DNA from: Desmonostoc muscorum LEGE 12446
GTDB lineage: Bacteria; Cyanobacteriota; Cyanobacteriia; Cyanobacteriales; Nostocaceae
Length of the DNA: 64,000 nt
Direction: 5' to 3'
NCBI RefSeq assembly: GCF_015207005.2
Contig: NZ_JADEXS020000001.1
Coordinates: 8,393,001 to 8,457,000, forward strand
Part shown: positions 52,887 to 61,335 of the stretch, in pieces
How positions within the stretch are numbered: position 1 is the first letter of the stretch
Layout of the letters: each line of letters starts with the position of its first letter
Position numbers and translations under genes: made by a program
The notes under the pieces: model-generated
What the model saw: the letters and a program-made list of their open reading frames with translations, nothing else
The model's database searches: none
What the model was told of the DNA's origin: nothing

Positions 52887-54314
52887 TTATAAATTTAAAA
52901 ATGCTGCTGCGATTTCTTGTTGCAGACGTTGACTGTAATTAATCACCGCTTGATTGTCACGCAGCAGTACCTTTGCATCTTCCATGCACTGGGAGAAACA
53001 ACTGCGGGAAATTTTGACTTGATGCTCGGCAGTGAACAAGCGAGAATGTTGCTGTGATGCTAACAGTAGAGTTTGATAAGCAGATACCAGACACAAAATG
53101 CTAGCTAAACGGTATCCAGGCGCATGGTAAGGAATATTCAGCACATAGGCAACAGATTGATCCAGAGCAGTTACAGCTGAGTTGATTACTTTCTGAGTCC
53201 ATCGAGTTGGCGCTTCTTGTAAAGCCAAGGGTTTGTAATCAATTTCCTGTAACCAACTAGCCGGGAGATAACATTTGCCTTGCCTTAAATCCTCAACAAA
53301 GTCTTTAATAATATTGGTTTTCTGTAATGCTTGACCGCAATACTCGCAGTTGATGAGCAAGCGATCGCTTACTTCAGAAGAAAATTTATAATATTCAATT
53401 GCTAGTTCTGTACCGAGATGACCTACTGTTCCGGCGACAAAATAACAGTAGCGATCGTAATCTTCGGGTTGTGCGAGAATTTTTACTCCCTGCTGCTCTA
53501 TTAGGTGAGGCATTTGGTAAGGATCTAGGATGCTCTCAACTCCATCGATCATTGCTGTTACCCATTGCCGAATTGTGGCACGGGTAGTAGAGGGTAGCAT
53601 TTCATAAATCTGCCAGAGAGATAACCCTGCTTCTGGGGTCATGAGTTGCTGCTCATCTGCTGTGAGTCCTGGCCACTCTAGGCTTGACCAGTGTGCTAAC
53701 AAACTGTTAGCGTAACGAGGAGTTTCTAGAAGTTGTTGTAATTGGGCAAATCGCGATCGCTTCCACTCTGGAGTTTGCAAGCAGTCTTCGATATTATCAG
53801 CGACTCGAAAAATCAAGTAAGCTGTCGCCATATAGCTGTCTAATGGTTCTTCTAAATCAACGTAAAACTCGGCTCCATCGCTTGCTGAATAGATAATTAA
53901 CTGGTTAGCTGGAGAAACACCATTAGGACTTTGCAAATGTTCCCAAGTATTGGTTTTGGAGCTAATTACGTCTAACCCAGTGTGTCCCTGATTGCCAGTA
54001 CCAATGCCTACTTTACCACTAACGACATAAATCCAAGCAGATGCGATCGCACTTGGTGAACCAGTGTCAATTGCTCCAAATCCCTGTACTAAACCACACC
54101 TTAAACCATTAGTTTTAACGTGAATCATTTTACTTCCTCCTCCTGGAAAAGTCGAAGGAACTAACTCTGTTGTGATAATTGGTATAAAATCAGGGTTTTG
54201 TTTGTTATTAAAAACTGTCCAGTTCTCGGCGGCTGACCATGCTGGGCCTAATTTTGTCAGTGTTGTTGGTGAACCACCTAATTCAAAGATAGCGTTTTTT
54301 AGTAAGTTACTCAT
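52887..54314 (-). CDS. beta-domain-squalene/phytoene synthase fusion
   Basis: 475 residues from the ATG at 54314 (GGAG eight bases upstream; a GTG at 54329 is less likely). Residues ~1-155 are a beta-rich domain ending QLIIYSASDGAEFYVDLEEP, as in carbohydrate-binding or jelly-roll modules. It joins directly to ATAYLIFRVADNIEDC (first DxxxD) and later KTNIIKDFVEDLRQGKCYLP (second Asp motif). The ~30 residues that normally precede the first motif are missing, replaced by the beta domain. It should condense two prenyl diphosphates head-to-head; the fusion is unusual. Confidence 0.7.
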   Translation of the reverse strand: MSNLLKNAIFELGGSPTTLTKLGPAWSAAENWTVFNNKQNPDFIPIITTELVPSTFPGGGSKMIHVKTNGLRCGLVQGFGAIDTGSPSAIASAWIYVVSGKVGIGTGNQGHTGLDVISSKTNTWEHLQSPNGVSPANQLIIYSASDGAEFYVDLEEPLDSYMATAYLIFRVADNIEDCLQTPEWKRSRFAQLQQLLETPRYANSLLAHWSSLEWPGLTADEQQLMTPEAGLSLWQIYEMLPSTTRATIRQWVTAMIDGVESILDPYQMPHLIEQQGVKILAQPEDYDRYCYFVAGTVGHLGTELAIEYYKFSSEVSDRLLINCEYCGQALQKTNIIKDFVEDLRQGKCYLPASWLQEIDYKPLALQEAPTRWTQKVINSAVTALDQSVAYVLNIPYHAPGYRLASILCLVSAYQTLLLASQQHSRLFTAEHQVKISRSCFSQCMEDAKVLLRDNQAVINYSQRLQQEIAAAFLNL

Positions 54315-54383
54315 GTTAGTTATCTCCACAAATCTTGGTGTTGTCTTTGATAGGTTTAATTTACTTTAAAGAACTAATCCTTT

Positions 54384-54424
54384 ACATCGAATAAATGTCA
54401 TGATGCAACTATGACATTTCTCAT
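54384..54424 (-). promoter_or_regulatory. 41-bp operator-like motif, copy 4
   Basis: Plus strand: starts ACATCGAATAAATGTCATGA, ends CTATGACATTTCTCAT. 70 bases upstream of the squalene/phytoene synthase-like start. Confidence 0.8.
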
Positions 54425-54443
54425 TTACAAAATCGTGAAAAAA

Positions 54444-54476
54444 ATATCCCCGACTCCTTAGAGAAGTTGGGGATAT
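54444..54476 (-). terminator. rho-independent terminator
   Basis: ATATCCCC-g-ACT and AGT-t-GGGGATAT form the stem; on the minus strand it is followed by TTTTTTT. Closes the M10 peptidase unit 23 bases after its stop. Confidence 0.85.
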
Positions 54477-54498
54477 AATTATGAGCGATTTTTACAAA

Positions 54499-56175
54499 TC
54501 AGATTGCAGAAGGTGTCAAAGATATAAAGTCTTGTTGCATATTAATTTGATTCTTGCCGATATCTTGAATGTAAGCAATTATGTCATTGTTATAGTAGAG
54601 ACCTGTATCTAAAGTTATACTACTACCCAACCCAAAATTGCCTTCTGTCAGAGTATAGTTACCAGCTTTAACCTGAATTTTATCTACACCCACTTGCCAG
54701 TCAGTGATTGTGGCATAGCTGTCACCAGTGTTGTAATAAAATATTTGGGATAGATCCCCTAAGACAAATGTATCGCTGCTACTACCACCGATTAAGATGT
54801 CTTTTTCGTTGAGTGACCCGCCATTACCGACTAGGAAATCACTACCGTCATAACCATATAGGATGTCATTACCTTTGCCACCAGATAACGTGTTAGAGAG
54901 GTTATTACCCTTGATAATGTTATTAAGTTCGTTGCCATTACCATTAGTAGCAGGGCCTGTTAACTCTAAATTTTCTACATTGGCTGCTAGGGTATAACCC
55001 CGACTTAAGAAGGAATTATCTTTGGCTGAAACCTTAACTGTATCAATTCCTCCTTGTGACAACTCAGTAACTTTGTCATAGACATTAGTTGCAAACAAAT
55101 CGCCAATGTTAAAAACAGATTCTACGCTGTCTAAAATGTACAGGTCATTATTGCTACCGCCAATTAGCTCATCTAAACCAGCACCACCATTGAGTGTATC
55201 GTTTCCAACACCACCATTGAGTGTATCGTTCCCAGCACCACCATTGAGTGTATCGTTCCCAGCGTTACCAGAAAGTTTATTAGCGACGCTATTGCCGATA
55301 ATAGTATCATTACCAGACCCGCCAACTGCGTTTTCAATAGTCACTTTATAGGCGATCGCTAAATTGTTCTTGGCTGGGATACTACTAAAATTACTTCTAG
55401 GGCCAATTGAACTAAAACTACCTGCATTTAAATTAATCGTAGCAGCCAAAGTCTGATTAGCTGCACTGATAGTATCATTACCAGCAGCATCCCAAATTGT
55501 CTGTACAAAGGCTTTATTCGCATCCCAGGAATAAGTGTCGTTACCTGTACGAGTACTATTATTAGCACCATATAAATGCTGGATAGCTGCTATATCGTAA
55601 AGTTGTGGTGTTTGAGGAGAAACATCACTACCTGTGTATCGAGTACCACCACCGCTTCCATTGTAGGACATAACAGTGTATTGAGCGCTATCTTGACTAG
55701 CAGGTAAGTAAGGCCCAGGAGTACCGCCTCCACCAGCATTATAATTACCTGGATGTTTCAGTCCCAGCGCATGACCGATTTCATGAATTAAAGTTAGAAA
55801 GCCAAAGCTACCAGGCAATGGTTGATTGTTACTACTGACTTTGTTGTTCAGCCAGACATCTCCTCCTCCTAGAGGGCCTGGGTAATAAGCATGGGCAGAT
55901 CCTTCGGATAAGGCAGCTGTTCCAAAACGAATATCTCCCCCGCCTAACAAAGTCTCAGAAACTTCCTGAAACTTCAGCCCTGATACTTCCTCCCAAAGCT
56001 TAAGAACTTGTCGGGTTGCATTTTTTTGGACTTCGGTAAAGGGCTTAAAGTTATCGTCTTCATCAGGGCTTGTGGGTATCCAAGCCGCTTCATTTCTAAA
56101 ACTATAAGTTATTGTTTTAGAACCCCATTTAGATCCTGAGAGTAAAGAATCAATGTAATTTATTCCGGAAGCCAT
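54499..56175 (-). CDS. serralysin-type M10 metallopeptidase with RTX repeats
   Basis: 558 residues from the ATG at 56175 (GGAG upstream). LTLIHEIGHALGLKHPGNYN is the HExxHxxGxxHP zinc motif and YTVMSYNGSG the Met-turn. GNDTLNGGAGNDTLNGG and similar nonapeptides near residues 310-350 and 450-480 are calcium-binding RTX repeats. No N-terminal signal peptide, as expected for type I secretion through a C-terminal signal; no transporter is in the window. Controlled alone by motif copy 5, so it belongs to the regulon although its role in biosynthesis is not obvious. Confidence 0.9.
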   Translation of the reverse strand: MASGINYIDSLLSGSKWGSKTITYSFRNEAAWIPTSPDEDDNFKPFTEVQKNATRQVLKLWEEVSGLKFQEVSETLLGGGDIRFGTAALSEGSAHAYYPGPLGGGDVWLNNKVSSNNQPLPGSFGFLTLIHEIGHALGLKHPGNYNAGGGGTPGPYLPASQDSAQYTVMSYNGSGGGTRYTGSDVSPQTPQLYDIAAIQHLYGANNSTRTGNDTYSWDANKAFVQTIWDAAGNDTISAANQTLAATINLNAGSFSSIGPRSNFSSIPAKNNLAIAYKVTIENAVGGSGNDTIIGNSVANKLSGNAGNDTLNGGAGNDTLNGGVGNDTLNGGAGLDELIGGSNNDLYILDSVESVFNIGDLFATNVYDKVTELSQGGIDTVKVSAKDNSFLSRGYTLAANVENLELTGPATNGNGNELNNIIKGNNLSNTLSGGKGNDILYGYDGSDFLVGNGGSLNEKDILIGGSSSDTFVLGDLSQIFYYNTGDSYATITDWQVGVDKIQVKAGNYTLTEGNFGLGSSITLDTGLYYNNDIIAYIQDIGKNQINMQQDFISLTPSAI

Positions 56176-56381
56176 GATTGTTTCTCCTGTGTGAAATTCG
56201 TAAGTAAGATTTTGTTGCAGCAAAAATTCAGCCTTTGTATCGAGTTGCGATCGCCAGAATTAAATTCTGCTGTTGCTTTTCAAATAAACTAGTGCTGGGG
56301 TTGGCGTTTTGATGTTTGTAATCGTTTTGCTGCCTTCCCTTTGCTCGATAGTTATAATTTACTGGGAATAACTATTGGTTA

Positions 56382-56422
56382 ACATCCAATAAATGTCACG
56401 ATCCACCCATGATATTTGTCAT
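56382..56422 (-). promoter_or_regulatory. 41-bp operator-like motif, copy 5
   Basis: Plus strand: starts ACATCCAATAAATGTCACGA, ends CCATGATATTTGTCAT. 207 bases before the M10 peptidase start. Confidence 0.8.
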
Positions 56423-56484
56423 TCTGTATGTGTGAAATTCTGATATTTTTTGAGTTAATAATGGCTAAAATATCATGGCACTTA

Positions 56485-56516
56485 AAAACCATCTCCAATT
56501 TATTGGAGATGGTTTT
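56485..56516 (-). terminator. hairpin terminator
   Basis: AAAACCATCTCCAAT and ATTGGAGATGGTTTT form a 15-bp perfect stem with a TT loop. It lies 71 bases after the stop of the 46-residue peptide gene and probably ends its transcript; being symmetric it could work in both directions. Confidence 0.8.
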
Positions 56517-56586
56517 GTGTTAATTATTTAGCAGCGTTGAGTTAAATTTGAAGTTTAAATATAGCAATTTTTGAGATAATTGGGGC

Positions 56587-56727
56587 TTATCTCACCACCC
56601 AGTTGCAAACTAATTTCCCGTTTTCCTTAACCCAGTAAGCAACTAAGTCTCTCCTTTGAGGAGTTGTGTAGTTAATCATGGGAAGATTATTCTCAACTTT
56701 GGTTGGTTGTAATGTTGTAATACTCAT
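56587..56727 (-). CDS. 46-residue peptide under its own copy of the motif
   Basis: ATG at 56727, TAA at 56587. It begins MSITTLQPTKVENNLPMINY and ends GKLVCNWVVR; one Cys, two Trp, several Lys/Arg. No signal peptide. Evidence that it is real: motif copy 6 lies 113 bases upstream, a strong hairpin follows, and nothing else is in the unit. No precursor family is recognised. It could be a product or precursor peptide, a regulator or a small protein subunit. The ribosome site is weak (AGAGC). Confidence 0.55.
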   Translation of the reverse strand: MSITTLQPTKVENNLPMINYTTPQRRDLVAYWVKENGKLVCNWVVR

Positions 56728-56839
56728 AATTTTGCTCTGTTTGTTCGTGTAATTGAGATATCAATGATTGTATTTTGTTTAACTCTTGAGGTTGCCCTCG
56801 CTTTCATGACCTTAATTTAGCTTGAGAACCCAGAAGCGC

Positions 56840-56880
56840 ACATCTAATAAATGTCACGATGCAACCATGACATTTGTCAC
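56840..56880 (-). promoter_or_regulatory. 41-bp operator-like motif, copy 6
   Basis: Plus strand: starts ACATCTAATAAATGTCACGA, ends CCATGACATTTGTCAC. 113 bases upstream of the 46-residue peptide and 55 bases after the 3' end of the hybrid kinase gene. Confidence 0.85.
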
Positions 56881-56934
56881 GATCGCTAAATGAAATTAGG
56901 ACAGTTGATAATTTGCTTTCTGGCGGTCTCTAAT

Positions 56935-58770
56935 TTACTGGGTTAAGGTAATAATCTCTTCAAACAAAAAATCATTAACAAGATTGGTCAGTGTTTGAGC
57001 CAAAGCAGCTTGAGGTGGCGGAATTTCTTCAATAAGTTGCAAAATCTCCTTAGCGTTAACTCTGATGGCCGCTTGGTGTAATTGTTCTAACCACTCCGCA
57101 GGCATTTGTGCGATCGCATTTTCTAATTCATTCGCAGAGATAACTGAAGATTGCGGCTGGGTGGGCAGTTTGGTGTCTTCAGTTGCATATATATATTGGA
57201 CACCCAAATATTGGCTCATCTTCTCAAAAATTACTTCAACTCGAAATGGTTTACGGACAAAATCATCGCAACCTGTAGATAAGGCAACAATCCGATCTTC
57301 TTCAAAAGCACTACCAGTTAGAGCAATGACGACAGGAGGTGAATCAATGTTTGTTTTAATACGTTTAGTTGCCTCATAACCATCCATCACAGGCATACGC
57401 ATATCCATCCATACTAAATCAGGATGCCAACTTTTACATAAAGCGATCGCTTCCTCTCCATTATTAGCTTCACGCACATCAAAACCGACTGGTTGTAGCA
57501 ACTTAATCATAATCTGGCGAATTTCTGGTTTATCTTCTGCTACCAAAATCCGATATTTTGGCTGTCCGGCTGCTAAAGCAATCACTTGTTGGGTAGATTT
57601 TGCCGTTTGCACTTCATCAGATCGAACTTCTTTGGTGTAGATATCAAACTTAAAAATTGTTCCCACCTCTACGGTGCTGTTAACAGTTATTTCTCCTCCC
57701 ATAAGGCGCACAAATTTTTGGCTAATAGGTAATCCTAATCCGGTTCCCTCTTGAGAATTTTTACCTGTCTGAGTTTGCACAAAAGGTTCAAATAAACGCT
57801 CCAATTCTGTTAACTCAATACCAGCACCAGTATCTTCAACTTCAAATAATAAACGTATTCCTGTATTTATCTCTGCAAAGTCGCGCCTAACTCGCAGAGT
57901 TACACTACCTACTTGGGTAAATTTAATGGCATTGCCTAATAAATTAATCAAAACCTGGCGCAGTTTGCTTTCATCTGTGCGAATATATTGCGGTAAGTCA
58001 GCAGCCAGTTCAAAATTTAACTTTAATCCTTTAGACTGGGCTTTTAAGCGTAACATTTGGTATAGTGTGTCCAAAAGAGTCTTTAAGTCGAAGCCAGCTT
58101 CATTAAATGTGGTTTTACCAGCTTCAATTTTGGACATTTCTAAAACATCATCGATTAAATTCAACAGGTGTTCGCCACTGCGGGCGATAGTTTCTAAATA
58201 CTCTTGTTGTTGGGCATCGAGAGAACCATACCTAGTCAGCAATTGGGTAAAGCCCAAAATCACATTGAGGGGAGTTCGCAGTTCATGGCTCATGTTTGCT
58301 AAGAATTGGCTTTTGGCGACATTTGCCACATCTGCTGCTTCTTTCGCTTTATGAAATTCGGCTTGAGCTTTTTTACTAGCCGTAATATCACGAATCGTTA
58401 AAACAGCACATTTTTCGCCAGCAATGAATTCGATACAGTTGCCAGAAATTTCCAAAATTATCGTTTGATGAGATTTTTTAAATTCATATTCAGTAGGTTT
58501 TACATGGTCTTGTAGTGCCATTCGTATGGGATGCACTTCATTTAGGATCGCTTGTCCCTGCTGTGTCAACGGTAGTAGGTCAATTAGCGAGTGTCCCAAA
58601 ATACTAATATGAGGTATACCGACTAAGCGATCAAAGGCTGCGTTACACCATTGCACTTTCGTATCTTCACCTGTCCAGGCGATCGCATCATCAATAGCCC
58701 CTAGTGCTACTTCCATTTTTCCTAAAGTTGAACGCAGTCGGTTTAACTGAAGGGCAGGATCGTTCTCCAT
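56935..58770 (-). CDS. PAS-histidine kinase-receiver hybrid sensor kinase
   Basis: 611 residues. PAS domain (about 10-130), then HisKA with [19 protein letters not shown], HATPase_c ([28 protein letters not shown]) and a C-terminal REC domain ([17 protein letters not shown]). No membrane helix, so it senses an internal signal. It ends 55 bases from motif copy 6 and may belong to the circuit controlling the cluster. Downstream of, and co-oriented with, the PAS protein (34 bases). Confidence 0.9.
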   Translation of the reverse strand: MENDPALQLNRLRSTLGKMEVALGAIDDAIAWTGEDTKVQWCNAAFDRLVGIPHISILGHSLIDLLPLTQQGQAILNEVHPIRMALQDHVKPTEYEFKKSHQTIILEISGNCIEFIAGEKCAVLTIRDITASKKAQAEFHKAKEAADVANVAKSQFLANMSHELRTPLNVILGFTQLLTRYGSLDAQQQEYLETIARSGEHLLNLIDDVLEMSKIEAGKTTFNEAGFDLKTLLDTLYQMLRLKAQSKGLKLNFELAADLPQYIRTDESKLRQVLINLLGNAIKFTQVGSVTLRVRRDFAEINTGIRLLFEVEDTGAGIELTELERLFEPFVQTQTGKNSQEGTGLGLPISQKFVRLMGGEITVNSTVEVGTIFKFDIYTKEVRSDEVQTAKSTQQVIALAAGQPKYRILVAEDKPEIRQIMIKLLQPVGFDVREANNGEEAIALCKSWHPDLVWMDMRMPVMDGYEATKRIKTNIDSPPVVIALTGSAFEEDRIVALSTGCDDFVRKPFRVEVIFEKMSQYLGVQYIYATEDTKLPTQPQSSVISANELENAIAQMPAEWLEQLHQAAIRVNAKEILQLIEEIPPPQAALAQTLTNLVNDFLFEEIITLTQ

Positions 58771-58804
58771 AAATCTAATCCTATTCAGAAATAATTATTA
58801 CTTT

Positions 58805-59152
58805 TTATAAAGGAGAAATCGTCGCTGCAAAAAACCAATTTTCGCCCTGCTTTTCTGCGGTGATAAAATGTTCACTTTCTACTTCAATACCATCCTTAGT
58901 CACAGTTTTTAGCAACAGAGGGTGATTCAGAATTTTAGCTTTTTCCGTCATGATAAAGCGAGAAAAGCTCAACCGATGGGAATCATGAAGGCTTTGGGGA
59001 ATAATGACTTCCAGAGGTAAGCCAATAATTTCCTCATAACCCCAGCCATAAACCTGATTAAAAGCCTCATTGATATATGTAACAAAGCCTTGTTGGTCTG
59101 TAATAATGACAGGTAGTTGAGTTTCTAACTTGATTTCACTAATAGTTTTCAT
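58805..59152 (-). CDS. single PAS-domain protein
   Basis: 115 residues: LPVIITDQQGFVTYINEAFN, VYGWGYEEIIGLPLEVIIPQ and SRFIMTEKAKILNHPLLLKT make up one complete PAS fold. No output domain. Thirty-four bases upstream of the hybrid kinase, so it may be a signal-input subunit for it. Confidence 0.85.
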   Translation of the reverse strand: MKTISEIKLETQLPVIITDQQGFVTYINEAFNQVYGWGYEEIIGLPLEVIIPQSLHDSHRLSFSRFIMTEKAKILNHPLLLKTVTKDGIEVESEHFITAEKQGENWFFAATISPL

Positions 59153-59379
59153 AGAATAAGCTTTACTATCTCAGTGGTCTTGGCAGAGGATAAACAAGTA
59201 TTGATAATTTTAAGATAACTACAACAAAAATCAGCAAGTTAGCTTGTATTTCCTTAATTAACTGCCATCAACCACTAATTTATGCCAAAACTGCTATATT
59301 CTTTTGTTATGTATTTTTATTTTCGCTATACCTCGATATTAAAAATGCTGATTTTTTAATCTTGACTTGAGCTTAATTT

Positions 59380-60480
59380 ATGAATAGCAGCGACTCACAT
59401 AAAGGAGATATCCTCATTGTTGATGACACCATCGATAACCTGCGCCTTTTATCAAAAATGCTGACTGAGCAGGGGTATGAGGTGCGATGTGTCACCAACG
59501 GTGCTACAGCATTGATGGGTATCAAAGCTCAACCGCCCGATTTAATCTTACTAGACATTACTATGCCAGGACTCAATGGCTATGAAGTTTGCCAGCAGTT
59601 AAAAGTAGATGACAAAACCAGCGAGATTCCGGTGATTTTTATCAGCGCCTTAAATGAAACATTCGATAAAGTCAAAGCATTTTCAGTTGGTGGTGTTGAT
59701 TATATTAGCAAACCCTTTCAACTCCAAGAGGTATTTGTTCGGATTGAAACGCAACTGAAAACTCGGAGATTGCAAGCACAACTGCAAGTGCAAAATTCTC
59801 GCTTGCAGCAAGCCGAGACAGATTTACTTAAAGCGTTAGAGCAAGAAAAGGAACTTAATTTGCGGCTTCAGGAAATGGCTACGATAGAAGAGCGCAATCG
59901 TATCGCCCGTGATATTCATGATTCTTTAGGCCATTCGTTGGTAGCACTGAACATTCAACTTGAAGCGGCTATGGCTTTATGGCAAGATAACACCACCAAA
60001 GCTTATGAATGTTTGTTAGAAGCGAAACAACTGGGGTCAGAAACTTTAAAAGCAGTGCGCGATTCTGTGGCGTTAATTAGATCCGAACCTTTACAAAGCC
60101 AGCTTTTAGAAGCGGCGATCGCTAACCTGACAGAAGAATTTTATCGACTCACTGGCATTTTACCAGAAACTAAAATTCAGATCCCACCAAACTTGCGCCA
60201 TGCCATGAATACAACGATTTATCGAATTTTGCAAGAGGGCTTGACTAATATCTGCAAATATGCACAGGCGACGGCAGTGCAGATTCAAATCGAGCCTACT
60301 GCTGATGGGGTGGAACTGATACTAGAAGATAATGGCAAGGGTTTTCAAGTAAACAGCAATAAAAAGGGATTTGGACTCCAAGGAATGCAGGAAAGGATAG
60401 CTGCTTTAGGAGGCCAATTAGAAATTGCTAGTCAGCCAAATCGAGGCTGTCGAATTACTGCTAGATTTCCTCAAACTTAG
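59380..60480 (+). CDS. receiver-HisKA_3 histidine kinase
   Basis: 366 residues. REC domain (ILIVDDTIDNLRLLSKML; LILLDITMPGLNG; K at DYISKPF), coiled coil at 125-165, then the HisKA_3 box IARDIHDSLGHSLVALNIQL and HATPase (LEDNGKGFQV, KGFGLQGMQERIAALGGQLE). HisKA_3 kinases usually phosphorylate NarL/FixJ-type regulators, and one is encoded convergently next door with a four-base overlap of the ends. The upstream gap 59153-59379 is divergent from the PAS protein. Confidence 0.9.
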   Translation: MNSSDSHKGDILIVDDTIDNLRLLSKMLTEQGYEVRCVTNGATALMGIKAQPPDLILLDITMPGLNGYEVCQQLKVDDKTSEIPVIFISALNETFDKVKAFSVGGVDYISKPFQLQEVFVRIETQLKTRRLQAQLQVQNSRLQQAETDLLKALEQEKELNLRLQEMATIEERNRIARDIHDSLGHSLVALNIQLEAAMALWQDNTTKAYECLLEAKQLGSETLKAVRDSVALIRSEPLQSQLLEAAIANLTEEFYRLTGILPETKIQIPPNLRHAMNTTIYRILQEGLTNICKYAQATAVQIQIEPTADGVELILEDNGKGFQVNSNKKGFGLQGMQERIAALGGQLEIASQPNRGCRITARFPQT

Positions 60481-61175
60481 GCGACAGCAAGCTCAGAATT
60501 TTCTAGGTGATTTAGAAAAGAATTGGCAAAAATCGCGGCTTGAGTGCGATCGCGTAGATTGAGACGATTTAAAATATTAGTAATATGATTCCTGACCGTA
60601 CCTTCTGAAAGAAAAAGCTTTTGGGCAATTTCTCGATTGCTCAGCCCACTAGCAATCAACCGCAAAACTTCTCGTTCTCTAGTGGTAAGTTCTCCCAGTT
60701 TTGCTGGTGGTTGTTTTTCTGGCGCTGGTTGAGATGCAGGCACAGCAACGAGCATCTTTTCCAGAATTCCTGGGCCAAAGTGAGTGTAGCCTTTGTGAAT
60801 AGAATGAATTGCGGCTACCAACTCCTGTGCAGGCGTATCCTTTAATAGATATCCCTTAGCACCAAAGCGGATCGCCTCGGAAATATATTGTGTCTCGTCA
60901 AACGTCGTCAAAATCAAAATTTTCGTGTTTGGAAACTGCTGGCAGATACGTTGTGTAGCTTCTACCCCATCCATTACAGGCATACGGATATCCATCAATA
61001 TAATGTCTGGCTGAGAATCTCCACCATAGAGATTTTCCATTTGTTGAATTGCTTTTTGACCATTCTCAGCTTCTGCGACTACTTGTAAGTCTGGTTGAAT
61101 CTCTAACAAAGTCTTCAGCCCACGACGGACGATCTCTTGGTCTTCTACGAGTAATACCTGAATCATAAGCTGCAT
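60477..61175 (-). CDS. NarL/FixJ-family response regulator
   Basis: 232 residues. REC domain with DIILMDIRMPVMDG (phospho-Asp), T and K residues in LILTTFDE and GYLLKDTPAQ, then a GerE/LuxR helix-turn-helix TTREREVLRLIASGLSNREI, AQKLFLSEGTVRNHI. Likely partner of the neighbouring HisKA_3 kinase. It is the only DNA-binding regulator near the cluster and so the first candidate to bind the 41-bp motif. Start ATG at 61175 or 61166. Confidence 0.9.
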   Translation of the reverse strand: MQLMIQVLLVEDQEIVRRGLKTLLEIQPDLQVVAEAENGQKAIQQMENLYGGDSQPDIILMDIRMPVMDGVEATQRICQQFPNTKILILTTFDETQYISEAIRFGAKGYLLKDTPAQELVAAIHSIHKGYTHFGPGILEKMLVAVPASQPAPEKQPPAKLGELTTREREVLRLIASGLSNREIAQKLFLSEGTVRNHITNILNRLNLRDRTQAAIFANSFLNHLENSELAVA

Positions 61176-61335
61176 CTATATTTAGAAAAAGTCAGTAATA
61201 ATCAATAACATCATTAAACATTGATGATTACCAAGTACAAAACTAAGAAATGACTAACTTTTGACTGACTTCTAACTAACTTTACCGTAAAATTAACGAA
61301 ATCCAGTATTTCTACTTTACTATTCCTTATTGCGT

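Noticed and set aside
55190..55270. Short direct repeats considered as a tandem repeat locus
   Set aside because: They encode the RTX calcium-binding nonapeptides of the M10 peptidase.
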